Counted from the stretch's first letter, positions 36,724-46,178 are shown. The stretch is 64,000 nucleotides of DNA from Filimonas sp. (GCA_017306865.1 JAFKHH010000014.1:186001-250000); one strand, 5' to 3'. A program made the numbers and translations. The notes: generated from the sequence alone by a model not told the origin.

Positions 36724-39700
36724 ATGCTGACACTGGCAGGTAAAATATCGAAAAGCACTACAACAACGCGCGCACGAACGATACAGTGCAAGGCGAGGGC
36801 TGTAGCGCCTCCGAAAGTTACCACGGCTACCAGCAGCCAGTTATTACAACGAAAGGAAACGGGTGTACCGGTTGTACGTAGCATGCCTCCTGTATCGCGT
36901 GTAGCGGTAAGCATTCAGCAATCAGCAAGACAAACACTTATACAGCAGAAGGCGCAAGCCATTTTTTCTAAAGCTCCTTCTATTCAGACAAAGCTGGAGA
37001 TCGGTAAAGCAAACGATCATTTTGAAGCGGAAGCAGACGCTGTAGCTGACAGGGTAATGAGTATTCCCGATAGTGCGCTGCAATCTGCAAAGCAAACAAC
37101 AACACCGTCTTCTACTAAAGTGTCGGCAAAAGCCAGTGGAATTTCACGTAGTGTAATTCCTTTACGCATTTCACAAAAAAGCATTCAGCCAAAGATCATA
37201 CAACGTCAGTCTGCTGTACCTTCTGCAGCATTACAGACGTTTAATATAGAAGGACGCTTAAACAGTACATCCGGCAGGGGTTCTCCGCTGGACCCTAAAG
37301 TAGCTGCATTTATGGAACCCCGCTTTGGGGTTGACTTTGGCAATGTACAGGTTCACACGGGCGCTTATGCTGCGCAGATGAACAATGCATTGGGCAGTCA
37401 TGCTTTTGCTTATAGCAACAATATTTATTTTAACCAGGGACAATACCAACCTAATTCTACTTCCGGGTTGCGCTTGATTGCGCATGAGCTTACGCATGTG
37501 GTGCAACAGGGCACAGCTATACGTCGCAAAGCAGATCCTACTGTAAACATATCACAACAAACTTCTCCCGTTATACAAGGACTGGGTATGAGGGATGCGT
37601 TGAACTTTTTTGCCAATGCAGCCAATAATATCCCGGGCTTTACTATGCTTACATTTATCATTGGCATGAACCCGATCAACGGGCAGGCTGTGCCGCGCAA
37701 CGCCACGAATCTTTTCAGGGCGATTATTGGCTTTATGCCTGGCGGTAATATGATTTTTGAAGCATTACAAAATCATGGCATTATAGACCGTGTAGGTAAC
37801 TGGGCACAAGAGCAACTTGCTACGCTCGGCATGGCCGCAGGCATGTTCCGCACGGCACTCAATACATTCCTCGACTCACTTAGCTGGTCAGATATTTTTG
37901 ACCTGGATGGCGTGTGGGAAAGGGCTAAACGCATTTTTACAGAACCAATAGACCGGATCATCAGTTTCATTGGCGGGCTGGTCAGCGGTATCATAAGATT
38001 TATTAAGGAGGCCATACTTCGTCCGCTGGCAGCATTGGCAGAGGGCACGCGTGGTTATGATCTGCTGAAAGCTGTGCTGGGGCAAGACCCTGTAACGGGC
38101 GATCCTGTACCACGTACGGCAGAAACACTGATTGGCGGCTTTATGCGCCTGATCGGACAGGAAGAGATATGGACGAATATCCAGAACGCAAATGCTATAC
38201 CTCGTGCCTGGGCATGGTTCCAGGGTGCGCTTGGCGGCCTAATGGGTTTTGTACGGCAGATACCGGGATTGTTTATAACTGCGTTCCAGTCATTGCAGAT
38301 TGCAGACATTATACTTGTGCCTCGAGCGTTTGCACGTATTGCATCTGTGTTTGGCAGTTTCATCGGCAGCTTCCTTAGCTGGGCCGGCAATACGATATGG
38401 GATTTGTTACAAATTATTTTCTCCGTAGTAGCGCCGGGTGTAATGCCTTACATACAACGCGCTGCAGGCGCGTTCCGTACCATACTGCGTAACCCGATTG
38501 GTTTTGTACGTACACTGGTACAGGCTGCACTGCTTGGCTTCAGGCAGTTTGGTGCAAACTTTTTACGGCACTTGCGTACAAGCCTTATACAATGGCTTAC
38601 GGGTGCGTTGCCGGGTGTGTATATACCACAGGCGTTGAACATTATGGAGATTATCAAGTTTGTGTTGAGTGTACTTGGATTGACGTGGCAGAATATTCGC
38701 GGTAAATTGGTGCGTGCTATTGGTGAAACGGCAGTAGCTGCTATGGAAACAGGCTTTGATATTGTAGCCACACTTGTAACGCAGGGTCCTGCGGCTGCAT
38801 GGGATAAGATACGCGAGGCGGTGAGCAACCTGCAGCAGATGGTGATAGATGGTGTGCTTGATTTTGTAAAGACAAGAATAGTAGATGCTGCATTGACAAG
38901 GTTACTGAGTATGCTTACACCTGCGGGTGCATTTATACAGGCTATTATTGCTATCTACAATACGGTGATGTTCTTTGTAGAGCGCCTGCGCCAGATAGCA
39001 CAGGTAGCTGCTGCGTTTATTGATTCTATTTCTGCTATAGCGAATGGCGTTATTGCCGCGGCAGCAAATCGGGTAGAACAGACAATGGCGGGATTGCTTA
39101 CACTGGTGATCAGCTTCCTTGCACGTATAGCCGGGCTGGGCAGGGTATCGGATGCGGTAATGAATATCATTAACCGTGTGCGCCAGCCAATAGACCGCGC
39201 GCTGGACCGTGTAGTGGACTGGATTGTAAATATGGCAAGAAGACTGGGCCGGTTTGTTGCTAATGCAGCATCACGTGTCCTCGGCTTTATCAGGCCTAAG
39301 CCATTTAGCTCAGGTGGCGAAAGTCACCGGATATATGCTGACCCTACAGGTAATGTAATGGTGGCAAGCGATCCGGAACGTATAGACCGGGCAGTGGCAA
39401 GGCTAAGAAGAAGAACACCTCCGCCGGATGCAACTATTCTCTCTGGTATATTAACACAAAATGCGCTACTGGAGGTAAAGGTAAATGCAATGAAGGCGCC
39501 TGGTGTAACAGATGCACAAAAAACAACTTTGCAAACCGAAGCAGATCAGATTGTAGACCGTATAGTACCGTTGTTTGTGCAGGCAATGAATACAGGCAGT
39601 GCAGCAACGCAACAAACAATGACGAAGGTAACGCTTACGTTTACGTACAGGGGCAATAAGGGTGAATATGACAGGCAGCTTCGCATGCAACAGCAGGTAC

Positions 39701-40185
39701 TGACTAACCTGACTATTGCACAGTGGCTACCTAACCGTGCAAGATTTGTTGTGGCAGGCCGTGATGAGCGTACAGATACCACGGCTACGCGCAGGGCTGC
39801 ATTACAGGCCAGGGCCAGGGCTAATCCGCTGCTGGTAGCCAATACACTTATAGGCCAGAATGTTTTTAGTGCAGGCGATAGAGCTGCAGTAACAAATATT
39901 ATTAACAATACTACTTTAGATGCTGCAACTAAGGCACAGCGTTTGGTACCTATCATTAGCTCTACAATAGATACGTATGATGGACAAAGATTAGCCGTGT
40001 TACATACGCTGGACCAGGTGGCAGGTGGCAATCCTACTAACTATGGTGATGATGGCGGTATCTATGGAGATACAAATGTAAATTCACATATAGGTACGCA
40101 ATGGCAATCACGCGTAAGGCAGATAGATGCGGCTATCCGGGATGTGGTGCCAACGGCGGCGCTGAATGTAGAGTTAACAACTTAG
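36724..40185 (+). CDS. DUF4157 (eCIScore) protein, candidate injected effector
   Basis: 1153 residues. Residues 1-160 are basic and Gln/Ser/Thr-rich with several IQ- and LIQQK-like words. The DUF4157 domain (about 178-262) contains DPKVAAFMEPRFGVDFGNVQVHTG, ALGSHAFAYSNNIYF and the metal-binding HELTH at 254-258. The middle (about 290-890) is a long series of amphipathic and hydrophobic helices, with a module repeated at about 318 and 454 (MNPINGQAVPR / QDPVTGDPVPR). The C-terminal ~230 residues start near SSGGESHRIYADPTGNVMVAS. eCIScore proteins are loaded as cargo by particles such as PVC-like systems; a membrane-active or proteolytic effector is plausible. The catalytic fold of the C-terminus is not recognised. 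Confidence 0.85.
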   Translation: MLTLAGKISKSTTTTRARTIQCKARAVAPPKVTTATSSQLLQRKETGVPVVRSMPPVSRVAVSIQQSARQTLIQQKAQAIFSKAPSIQTKLEIGKANDHFEAEADAVADRVMSIPDSALQSAKQTTTPSSTKVSAKASGISRSVIPLRISQKSIQPKIIQRQSAVPSAALQTFNIEGRLNSTSGRGSPLDPKVAAFMEPRFGVDFGNVQVHTGAYAAQMNNALGSHAFAYSNNIYFNQGQYQPNSTSGLRLIAHELTHVVQQGTAIRRKADPTVNISQQTSPVIQGLGMRDALNFFANAANNIPGFTMLTFIIGMNPINGQAVPRNATNLFRAIIGFMPGGNMIFEALQNHGIIDRVGNWAQEQLATLGMAAGMFRTALNTFLDSLSWSDIFDLDGVWERAKRIFTEPIDRIISFIGGLVSGIIRFIKEAILRPLAALAEGTRGYDLLKAVLGQDPVTGDPVPRTAETLIGGFMRLIGQEEIWTNIQNANAIPRAWAWFQGALGGLMGFVRQIPGLFITAFQSLQIADIILVPRAFARIASVFGSFIGSFLSWAGNTIWDLLQIIFSVVAPGVMPYIQRAAGAFRTILRNPIGFVRTLVQAALLGFRQFGANFLRHLRTSLIQWLTGALPGVYIPQALNIMEIIKFVLSVLGLTWQNIRGKLVRAIGETAVAAMETGFDIVATLVTQGPAAAWDKIREAVSNLQQMVIDGVLDFVKTRIVDAALTRLLSMLTPAGAFIQAIIAIYNTVMFFVERLRQIAQVAAAFIDSISAIANGVIAAAANRVEQTMAGLLTLVISFLARIAGLGRVSDAVMNIINRVRQPIDRALDRVVDWIVNMARRLGRFVANAASRVLGFIRPKPFSSGGESHRIYADPTGNVMVASDPERIDRAVARLRRRTPPPDATILSGILTQNALLEVKVNAMKAPGVTDAQKTTLQTEADQIVDRIVPLFVQAMNTGSAATQQTMTKVTLTFTYRGNKGEYDRQLRMQQQVLTNLTIAQWLPNRARFVVAGRDERTDTTATRRAALQARARANPLLVANTLIGQNVFSAGDRAAVTNIINNTTLDAATKAQRLVPIISSTIDTYDGQRLAVLHTLDQVAGGNPTNYGDDGGIYGDTNVNSHIGTQWQSRVRQIDAAIRDVVPTAALNVELTT

Positions 40186-40224
40186 TTATTGTTGCATTGC
40201 TTGATGGTTGAATTGTTGGGAATC

Positions 40225-40412
40225 GAAGCGGAGTTTTTTTACCACATAGGGACATAGGCATACATAGAGCACATAGTTTTTTGTTTTCTCGCTGATTAAT
40301 AGTAAAACTTGTTTGTATAAAGGGAGCATAGAACACATAGGAAAAATGCTTCGCATTTTCTTGGTGACTCTTGGAGGCTTGGTGTCTTAGTGGCGGCTCT
40401 TTGCGATACTTA
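40225..40412. repeat. ~190-bp intergenic repeat, inverted copy
   Basis: In reverse orientation: aaaaatgcttcgcattttct, ttggaggcttggtgtc, ctctttgcgatact, and a ctatgtg-rich part at the left end. It lies between the DUF4157 gene and the Tdi1-like gene. No gene in 40186-40461. Confidence 0.8.
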
Positions 40413-40461
40413 GTCAGGCGATTAATAATTTACCAATATAACAATTAAACAATTTTTTACC

Positions 40462-41040
40462 ATGCCCGACTATAGCGGATTTCATTCACGACATACTGTT
40501 TCAAGAGATTTTGGAAAATTTTCAGCAGAAGAATTAGCTGTTGCTGAAAAAGAGTTGCCGGTTGAGGTAATTGATTTTTTACGTACGGAAGGAAGGGTTA
40601 CTTATTCTGAAGATTTTTTGTGGAATGTGTTGCCTGACGATCTTGATTTTACCGGCATGTACGATGAATGGGGATTACCAGGCAGTGCGTGTCATACTTT
40701 TATGCGCAGCGCGTTGGGCGTTTGCCTGTATTACCGGGAAGGCAATTACTACTATCTCAATCCGGTAACAGGCGCTAATGGTATTTTGTATGATGATTTT
40801 GATTTCATCATCAATACGTATATGATTATGGATACTTTTATCAACGATAATTTTGCTTATCCGCACTATATACGGCTGGCAGCAGGTAAACCCGCATTGA
40901 AAGAAGATGAAATATATGGTTTTGTTCCCGCACTAGTATTGGGTGGTAGTTACGAAACATCCACATTGGAGGTGGTGAAGATGTTTGAACACATGGCTAT
41001 ACTGGCATCGCTGATGGGGAATGTGGTGCGGGAGATATAA
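40462..41040 (+). CDS. GAD-like/Tdi1-family protein, possible immunity protein
   Basis: 192 residues. The layout fits the T6SS immunity Tdi1/GAD-like plus DUF1851 family: VEVIDFLRTEGRVTYSEDFLWNVLPDDL near the start, then GSACHTFMRSALGVCLYYREGNYYYLNPVTG and YGFVPALVLGGSYETSTLEVVKMFEHMAIL. Tdi1-type proteins neutralise antibacterial nuclease toxins, or act as stand-alone GAD-like domain proteins. Placed 276 bases after the DUF4157 gene on the same strand. An immunity role against the DUF4157 cargo is an inference from order. Confidence 0.65.
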   Translation: MPDYSGFHSRHTVSRDFGKFSAEELAVAEKELPVEVIDFLRTEGRVTYSEDFLWNVLPDDLDFTGMYDEWGLPGSACHTFMRSALGVCLYYREGNYYYLNPVTGANGILYDDFDFIINTYMIMDTFINDNFAYPHYIRLAAGKPALKEDEIYGFVPALVLGGSYETSTLEVVKMFEHMAILASLMGNVVREI

Positions 41041-41111
41041 AAGTGAGTTGTGAGTTGTCAGTTGTCAGTGGTGAGCACTCACTATTCACAACTGACTACT
41101 CACAATGCGCC

Positions 41112-41753
41112 TCACATCCTATACAGCACCAGGCTATCCATATCGCTGATCAATTCCTTGGCGCGTATATCGAACTCATCACATTCTGCAATTGTTTTAT
41201 AATAGACTTCTTCGCTTTCATAAGACGCAATGCTTACAAGCAGGTGCTCATCTTGTATAACAGGCAGTCGTGCAAAATTATTCTCTTCCATCACACTCAC
41301 CCACAACGAACCTTTGCAATCTGATGCATGAAATAGATTAACCAAATCACACAAACAATCTTCCTTTGCGAGATAATAATTGATCACTACAACCGGTTTC
41401 AGTTGTTCGAATGCACGCACGTTGCTATCTGTCTCACACAATGGTTGTAATAAATAGACATTGTGAAACTCGAGCATCAGTTCATTTGCACCGGGGCCGT
41501 GGGTTTTCCATGCCTCGCTCTGTTCGTAAAATGCAGGTAAGCCTTTGTCGCGTGCCTTCATATCTTCAAAACCACGGATCCAGAAAAAACGGTCATGCAG
41601 GTTCTTTATCCTGAACTGCGCAAGCGGGTATAACCCTGTTTCTATTTGTGTATCTATAAAATGTGTAGTAAAATAAGCAGCAAACTCCTCTCTCTTATTA
41701 GGTTTAATGAGGTAATTGCGCAGCTCTATTATGTTTAATTGTTTTTCGTCCAT
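41112..41753 (-). CDS. NIPSNAP family protein
   Basis: 213 residues from the ATG at 41753. A GTG 18 bases upstream is less likely. NIPSNAP ferredoxin-like blocks: IIELRNYLIKPNKREEFAAYFTTHF, FRIKNLHDRFFWIRGFEDMKARDKGLPAFYEQSEAWK and VYLLQP. NIPSNAP proteins are small, often antibiotic-monooxygenase-like domains of unclear role. Converges with the gene ending at 41040; the 71-base gap is a gtgagttgtgagttgtcagt imperfect palindrome that could end both transcripts. Confidence 0.8.
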   Translation of the reverse strand: MDEKQLNIIELRNYLIKPNKREEFAAYFTTHFIDTQIETGLYPLAQFRIKNLHDRFFWIRGFEDMKARDKGLPAFYEQSEAWKTHGPGANELMLEFHNVYLLQPLCETDSNVRAFEQLKPVVVINYYLAKEDCLCDLVNLFHASDCKGSLWVSVMEENNFARLPVIQDEHLLVSIASYESEEVYYKTIAECDEFDIRAKELISDMDSLVLYRM

Positions 41754-41834
41754 TGATTGTTTGTTTTTCACGCAAAAGCGCAGAAGTATCGCAAAGGCCG
41801 CAAAGGATACGCAGAGTTCACAAAGAACTGGCTA

Positions 41835-42017
41835 TTCGACATGTTCCGTAGGGCATGTCGAATCCAGATTATATGGATGTTTATCCATTATTACAACGGA
41901 TACATATCCGTTATATCGCTGTTCGACATGTGCTTTGCTAACATGTCGAACAGCGAATTACAGTCGCCATGAAAAACTATCGTACAAGTGAGTGACACAA
42001 CAGCCGATGCCATGAAA
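41835..42017. repeat. Second composite TTCGACATG element and a 36-bp direct repeat
   Basis: 41835-41862 (TTCGACATG...CATGTCGAA), two small hairpins (ATGGATgtttATCCAT at 41873-41888, AACGGATacatATCCGTT at 41895-41912) and 41919-41955 (GTTCGACATG...CATGTCGAAC) repeat the layout of 18804-18928. At 41982-42017 is a 36-base word (gtacaagtgagtgacacaac...) that recurs at 60203-60238 with two differences. Gap 41754-42093 has no gene. Confidence 0.8.
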
Positions 42018-42093
42018 TACTGAAGTTCAGGCACAAAAGCATTACTTCAAACCACGTATTATTTCAAATCTCAAATTTCAAATCTCAAATTCA

Positions 42094-42612
42094 TTACCTC
42101 AGTCTTGTAAAGTGCATGTGCCAGTTCCATTCCCAACTGGCGCCTTCGTCTGTAGAAAATGCCTGGCTCCAGACCGGTTTATCTTCGTCTGTTTTATCCC
42201 ATTGGAATACAACCGCTACATCCTGCCCATTGCACTTATCCTTTCCATAAAAGCGTCCGATTGTTCCGCGGAATGAACCTACTACAGGGTTGTCCAATGT
42301 GCCCCGGTTACTATCAGCCCAGTATATGCTCCACAACCGGGTAGCAGGGTTGAACAATCGTAGTGTCAGGCCTTCAAAAGGTTCGCCCTCGTCGGTAATA
42401 AACCTGTCCATATTGCCCAGGCCATGCAGTATTTTATGCACTTCCTGGTGGGCATCAAACATTTCCCAGTCGTTGTTGTCTTGCAGTCTTTCTTTGAGTT
42501 TGAAATTGCGTATAGTCCATTTACCTTCAAAAAAGTCAAAATCATTTTTAGAAGAAGTTCGCGACGCTGCCACCTCCGGCTCGCCGGTACTTCCGAATAA
42601 GATGTGTTCCAT
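42094..42612 (-). CDS. DUF1579-like protein
   Basis: 172 residues from the ATG at 42612 (MEHILFGSTGE); the open frame extends to 42777 with a hydrophobic segment (TATLLALLHYTTLVATFTVL) that could instead be a membrane anchor, so the start is not settled. The body NDFDFFEGKWTIRNFKLKERL, GNMDRFITDEGEPFEGLTLRLFNPATRLWSIYWADSN and GRFYGKDKCNG fits the DUF1579 family (FxGxW beta-barrel) seen in Bacteroidota. Function unknown. Confidence 0.7.
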   Translation of the reverse strand: MEHILFGSTGEPEVAASRTSSKNDFDFFEGKWTIRNFKLKERLQDNNDWEMFDAHQEVHKILHGLGNMDRFITDEGEPFEGLTLRLFNPATRLWSIYWADSNRGTLDNPVVGSFRGTIGRFYGKDKCNGQDVAVVFQWDKTDEDKPVWSQAFSTDEGASWEWNWHMHFTRLR

Positions 42613-42808
42613 TTGTCGTCTGTTTAGTGGTGGATAATAAATAAACAGCAGGCACAATACAGTAAAGGTTGCAACAAGGGTAGTATAATGCAGCAACGCT
42701 AGTAAAGTTGCTGTACGTTCCTTTTCCCTTTGTGCAATAGTGAGGTGTAAAAACTTTTTGCTATCCCGCCTGCCCATGTAACAAAGTAAATGGCGGTGAG
42801 TGACAACC

Positions 42809-43510
42809 CTATGGCAGTGCCTCCGAAAACTTTTTAAACATTTTCGTATAATCTTCTATGGTCAGATGGTTGTTTTTAGAAAACGGCAGGTCTGTGCAAC
42901 GCTGCCCGGTGATCTGTCGTACTTTAAAGTCGCGATACTCTTTACGCATCCTGCACCAAGCAAACAAATGCCATTGCATGGTATAGAACACCAGCCCAAT
43001 GGGCTCTATCTCCCGCGTAGTACTATTGCCTTTATTATCAACATATTGAATTTCCAATACACGTTTGTTAGCAATGGCGTCCTGTATACCCATTAACCAG
43101 CCATTCTCAGAGCGCTCTGTTTCGGGTATGTAAATGTCTATCTGTGAAGCAAGGTGTTCTACCTTCTCTTTATCATAATGTCGCAACACTGCTTTGATCT
43201 TATGCAGTGCGCTTTCACTTTGTTTGGCTATAGATTTATCAGAAAAACGTTCTGCGAGTGTAGCTAATAAGATCAGTGCATTTGCCTCTTCTGTGGTAAA
43301 CATGAGCGGCGGCAAAAAGTAGCCTTGTACGATGAAGTAACCTTTGGGCGCCTCGAAGCTTACAGGCACGCCGATCTCATTGAGGGCTTTTACATCTCTG
43401 TACACGGTACGTACACTGATGTCAAATTTCTCCGATATAAATTCTGCTGTACTATATTTCTTTGACTGGAGCACGGTTAGTATGCCCATCAGCCGGTCTA
43501 TTCTGTTCAC
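42809..43510 (-). CDS. YafY-like WYL-domain transcriptional regulator
   Basis: 233 residues. N-terminal HTH_11: RIDRLMGILTVLQSKKYSTAEFISEKFDISVRTVYRDVKALNEIGVPVSFE. Then a WYL domain (NKRVLEIQYVDNKGNSTTREIEPIGLVFYTMQWHLFAWCRMRKEYRDFKVRQI). The W-x-L motif is WHLFA here. Such proteins sense an unknown ligand, often a nucleotide or DNA end, and repress or activate neighbours; the adjacent DUF1579-like and DinB genes are candidates. Confidence 0.9.
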   Translation of the reverse strand: MNRIDRLMGILTVLQSKKYSTAEFISEKFDISVRTVYRDVKALNEIGVPVSFEAPKGYFIVQGYFLPPLMFTTEEANALILLATLAERFSDKSIAKQSESALHKIKAVLRHYDKEKVEHLASQIDIYIPETERSENGWLMGIQDAIANKRVLEIQYVDNKGNSTTREIEPIGLVFYTMQWHLFAWCRMRKEYRDFKVRQITGQRCTDLPFSKNNHLTIEDYTKMFKKFSEALP

Positions 43511-43548
43511 TTAAAAAATTGTTTGAAGGGTGTTTAGAATACAATGCA

Positions 43549-44001
43549 TTAATAATTCACCACCTGCTTCAGGTGATGTTCCAGGTGCGCTACATAGTCT
43601 GTAATGTACCATTCCAAAGCGTGCCGTTCTTTATTTTTGCTTTCACCTTCTCTCGTTAAAGCGGCATCTGGTACCCGTTTTATAATTTCTACCAAATGCC
43701 TGTTGTACAATTCCCATAGTTGCACCAGCTTATCTTTATCGTACGCTGCATAGCCACTTAGCGTATTCCACTTGTTCTGATCATAATAAATAACCGGCAC
43801 TTCTTCATATTGAATACGTATAAAGCGATGGTGATTGTTTGCTGCACTGTCTATTAAATGCCCGATGATCTCCTGCCTGCTCCATTTTTCCGGTCCCGGT
43901 TTATGCGTAAAATCTGTTGCGGGAATCTCTTTGATTAAAGGTGTGACATTGTCCAATAAATACGTAAGCCTGTTGATAGCTGCTAAAACCTCTTCCTTCA
44001 T
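43549..44001 (-). CDS. DinB-family protein
   Basis: 150 residues forming the four-helix DinB/YfiT bundle. WSRQEIIGHLIDSAANNHHRFIRIQYEE carries the first metal histidine, and DYVAHLEHHLKQVVNY the C-terminal histidines. DinB-like proteins are metal-dependent thiol transferases or hydrolases; the substrate is unknown. It lies 38 bases upstream of the WYL regulator gene on the same strand, so the two may form an operon with the regulator second. Confidence 0.88.
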   Translation of the reverse strand: MKEEVLAAINRLTYLLDNVTPLIKEIPATDFTHKPGPEKWSRQEIIGHLIDSAANNHHRFIRIQYEEVPVIYYDQNKWNTLSGYAAYDKDKLVQLWELYNRHLVEIIKRVPDAALTREGESKNKERHALEWYITDYVAHLEHHLKQVVNY

Positions 44002-44116
44002 CTTGCGCGCTTTGCTGCAATTTCCTGCATTCTTACTTCATTGCAAAACCATTGATAAAATAAATTGTTTCATGGCTAAATTGTTTGACGGAAATGGATG
44101 TCTGCACACGTAATTT

Positions 44117-44255
44117 ATCGTGAGACGTGAATCGGTAATCGTGAATTTGAAAAGCCGCGAAGCGGCCTTATCTAATTAACCGCAGAGCCGGGGAGGATAC
44201 AGAGAGGTTCGCTGGGCAACCGCTTATTCACGACTCCCGATTCACGTCTCACGAT
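44117..44255. repeat. Nested palindrome in gap 44002-44321
   Basis: 44117-44135 and 44237-44255 are exact 19-base inverted arms (ATCGTGAGACGTGAATCGG). Inside are tcgtgaat/attcacga and GCCGC gaa GCGGC (44154-44166). The core words match the palindrome at 15697-15867. No gene in the 320-base gap. Confidence 0.8.
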
Positions 44256-44280
44256 TTCACCACTCCACACTCACATTCCC

Positions 44281-44288
44281 TATCTTTG
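44281..44288 (+). promoter_or_regulatory. -7 element (TATCTTTG) of the M1 peptidase gene
   Basis: Full match to TAnnTTTG 33 bases before the ATG; no -33 TTG at normal spacing. Confidence 0.5.
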
Positions 44289-44321
44289 ACCTCTACACAT
44301 TCACACAAACTTTTTTACTAA

Positions 44322-46178
44322 ATGAAAAAACTGCACGTACTCCTGTTGCTTTGCCTGTTTGCAGCCTGCAATGAGAAAGGAAAAGACAACAATGCTACTG
44401 ATGCGTCTTATAAAGACGAACAGACCTTTGCCCAACCGGACAAAGCAGTGGTAAAACATTTAAACCTGACGCTGGCTGTAGACTTTGCTACGCAGCAAAT
44501 GACGGGTAAAGCTGCCTGGGATATAGACAATGTATCGAAGGGTAATGAGATCATTTTTGATGCCAACACACTGAGCATTCAAAAAGTGACATTGGGTGAT
44601 GATGAGAAGGAAACAAAATATAGCCTTGACAGCGCTGTGAAATACAAGGGACAAGCATTGCATGTAGCCATACAGCCAGATACGAAGAAGGTAAATATTT
44701 ATTACACTACTTCTAAAAATGCAACTGCGGTACAATGGCTGACGCCTGCACAAACAGCGGGTAAGAAAAGTCCATTCCTGTTTACACAATCAGAATCTAT
44801 TCTTGCACGTACATGGGTTCCGTGCCAGGATGGCCCGGGCATTCGCTTTACGTATGAGGCAACTGTTACCGTACCGAAAGACCTGATGGCTGTAATGAGC
44901 GCGGACAACCCGCAGCAAAAAAATGCAGAGGGTGTTTATCATTTTAAACAATCACATCCTATTCCGTCCTACCTGCTGGCACTGGCAGTGGGCGACCTTG
45001 CCTTTAAGGCGATCGATAACCGTACTGGTGTATATGCAGAACCTTCTGTGGTGGAAAAGGCTGCATGGGAATTTGTAGATATGGGCAAAATGGTAGATGC
45101 GGCTGAAAAACTATACGGCCCTTATCGCTGGGGACGTTATGATGTGCTGATACTGCCTCCTAGCTTTCCGTTCGGTGGCATGGAAAACCCTAACCTGACT
45201 TTTGCAACGCCAACGCTTATAGCTGGCGACCGCTCGCTGGTAAACGTAATTGCGCATGAGCTGGCACATAGCTGGAGCGGTAACCTTGTTACAAATGCTA
45301 CCTGGAATGATATGTGGCTGAATGAGGGCTTTACTGTGTATTTCGAACGCCGCATTGTAGAGGCTGTGTATGGTAAAAAGGATGCGCAAATGCAGGAGGT
45401 ACTGGGCAGACAAGAATTGCTGCACTTTATGCATGAAATAGGCGACACGAGCCGTGATACTAAACTAAAAGGCGAGTACGATGGTCGTGACCCGGATGAT
45501 GCGATTACGGACATACCTTATGAAAAAGGCTATGCGTTCCTGCGCACTTTAGAAGAGGCTGTAGGGCGCGATTCGTTTGATGTATTCCTGAAACAATACT
45601 TTGATACACATGCGTTTCAATCCCGCACTACAGAGCAGTTCCTTGCAGATGTAAACAGCAAGCTGCTGAAAGGTGATACTGCTAAGGCGAATGCTATACG
45701 CATACACGAATGGGTGTATGGTACAGGCCTACCATCTAATGTAGCGCCAACGCACCCGGAAAACTTTAAAGCGATAGACAGCTTACTGGCTGCATGGTCA
45801 CAAACGGGTAATGCAACGGGCTTTAGCAAGCTGGTGGTAAATACGAATGAAAAATTATATTTCATTTCGCACTTACCTGAAAATACAGATGCGGCTAAAA
45901 TGGCTGTACTGGATAAGGAATTCCGCTTTACACAATCTGGCAATGCAGAGATCCAATGTGCATGGTATGTACTGGGTATCCGTTATAAATACACGCCGGT
46001 AGATGAGCCGTTAAAGAAATTCCTGTCTTCTGTGGGCAGACGTAAGTTCTTAACGCCTTTATACAAAGAACTGATCAAAACACCGGAGGGTAAAGTACGC
46101 GCACTAGCGATCTTTGAGAGCGCTAAAGCAGGCTATCACCCACTGGCGGTGCAAAGCATCGGGGATTTGCTGAAATAA
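44322..46178 (+). CDS. M1-family aminopeptidase lipoprotein (LTA4 hydrolase-like)
   Basis: 618 residues. A lipoprotein signal (MKKLHVLLLLCLFAACNEK; lipobox FAAC). Active-site parts: substrate-binding GGMEN (285-289), zinc site H312-E313-L-A-H316 and E335 in NEGFTVYFE. The C-terminal helical region (about 480-618) matches the LTA4-hydrolase C-domain. It likely trims peptides at the periplasmic face or cell surface. Stand-alone transcript with promoter and strong terminator. Confidence 0.93.
   Translation: MKKLHVLLLLCLFAACNEKGKDNNATDASYKDEQTFAQPDKAVVKHLNLTLAVDFATQQMTGKAAWDIDNVSKGNEIIFDANTLSIQKVTLGDDEKETKYSLDSAVKYKGQALHVAIQPDTKKVNIYYTTSKNATAVQWLTPAQTAGKKSPFLFTQSESILARTWVPCQDGPGIRFTYEATVTVPKDLMAVMSADNPQQKNAEGVYHFKQSHPIPSYLLALAVGDLAFKAIDNRTGVYAEPSVVEKAAWEFVDMGKMVDAAEKLYGPYRWGRYDVLILPPSFPFGGMENPNLTFATPTLIAGDRSLVNVIAHELAHSWSGNLVTNATWNDMWLNEGFTVYFERRIVEAVYGKKDAQMQEVLGRQELLHFMHEIGDTSRDTKLKGEYDGRDPDDAITDIPYEKGYAFLRTLEEAVGRDSFDVFLKQYFDTHAFQSRTTEQFLADVNSKLLKGDTAKANAIRIHEWVYGTGLPSNVAPTHPENFKAIDSLLAAWSQTGNATGFSKLVVNTNEKLYFISHLPENTDAAKMAVLDKEFRFTQSGNAEIQCAWYVLGIRYKYTPVDEPLKKFLSSVGRRKFLTPLYKELIKTPEGKVRALAIFESAKAGYHPLAVQSIGDLLK

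Noticed and set aside
36482-36730. 82-codon frame between the AAA+ and DUF4157 genes
   Set aside because: It lies in repeats and overlaps the start of the DUF4157 gene.
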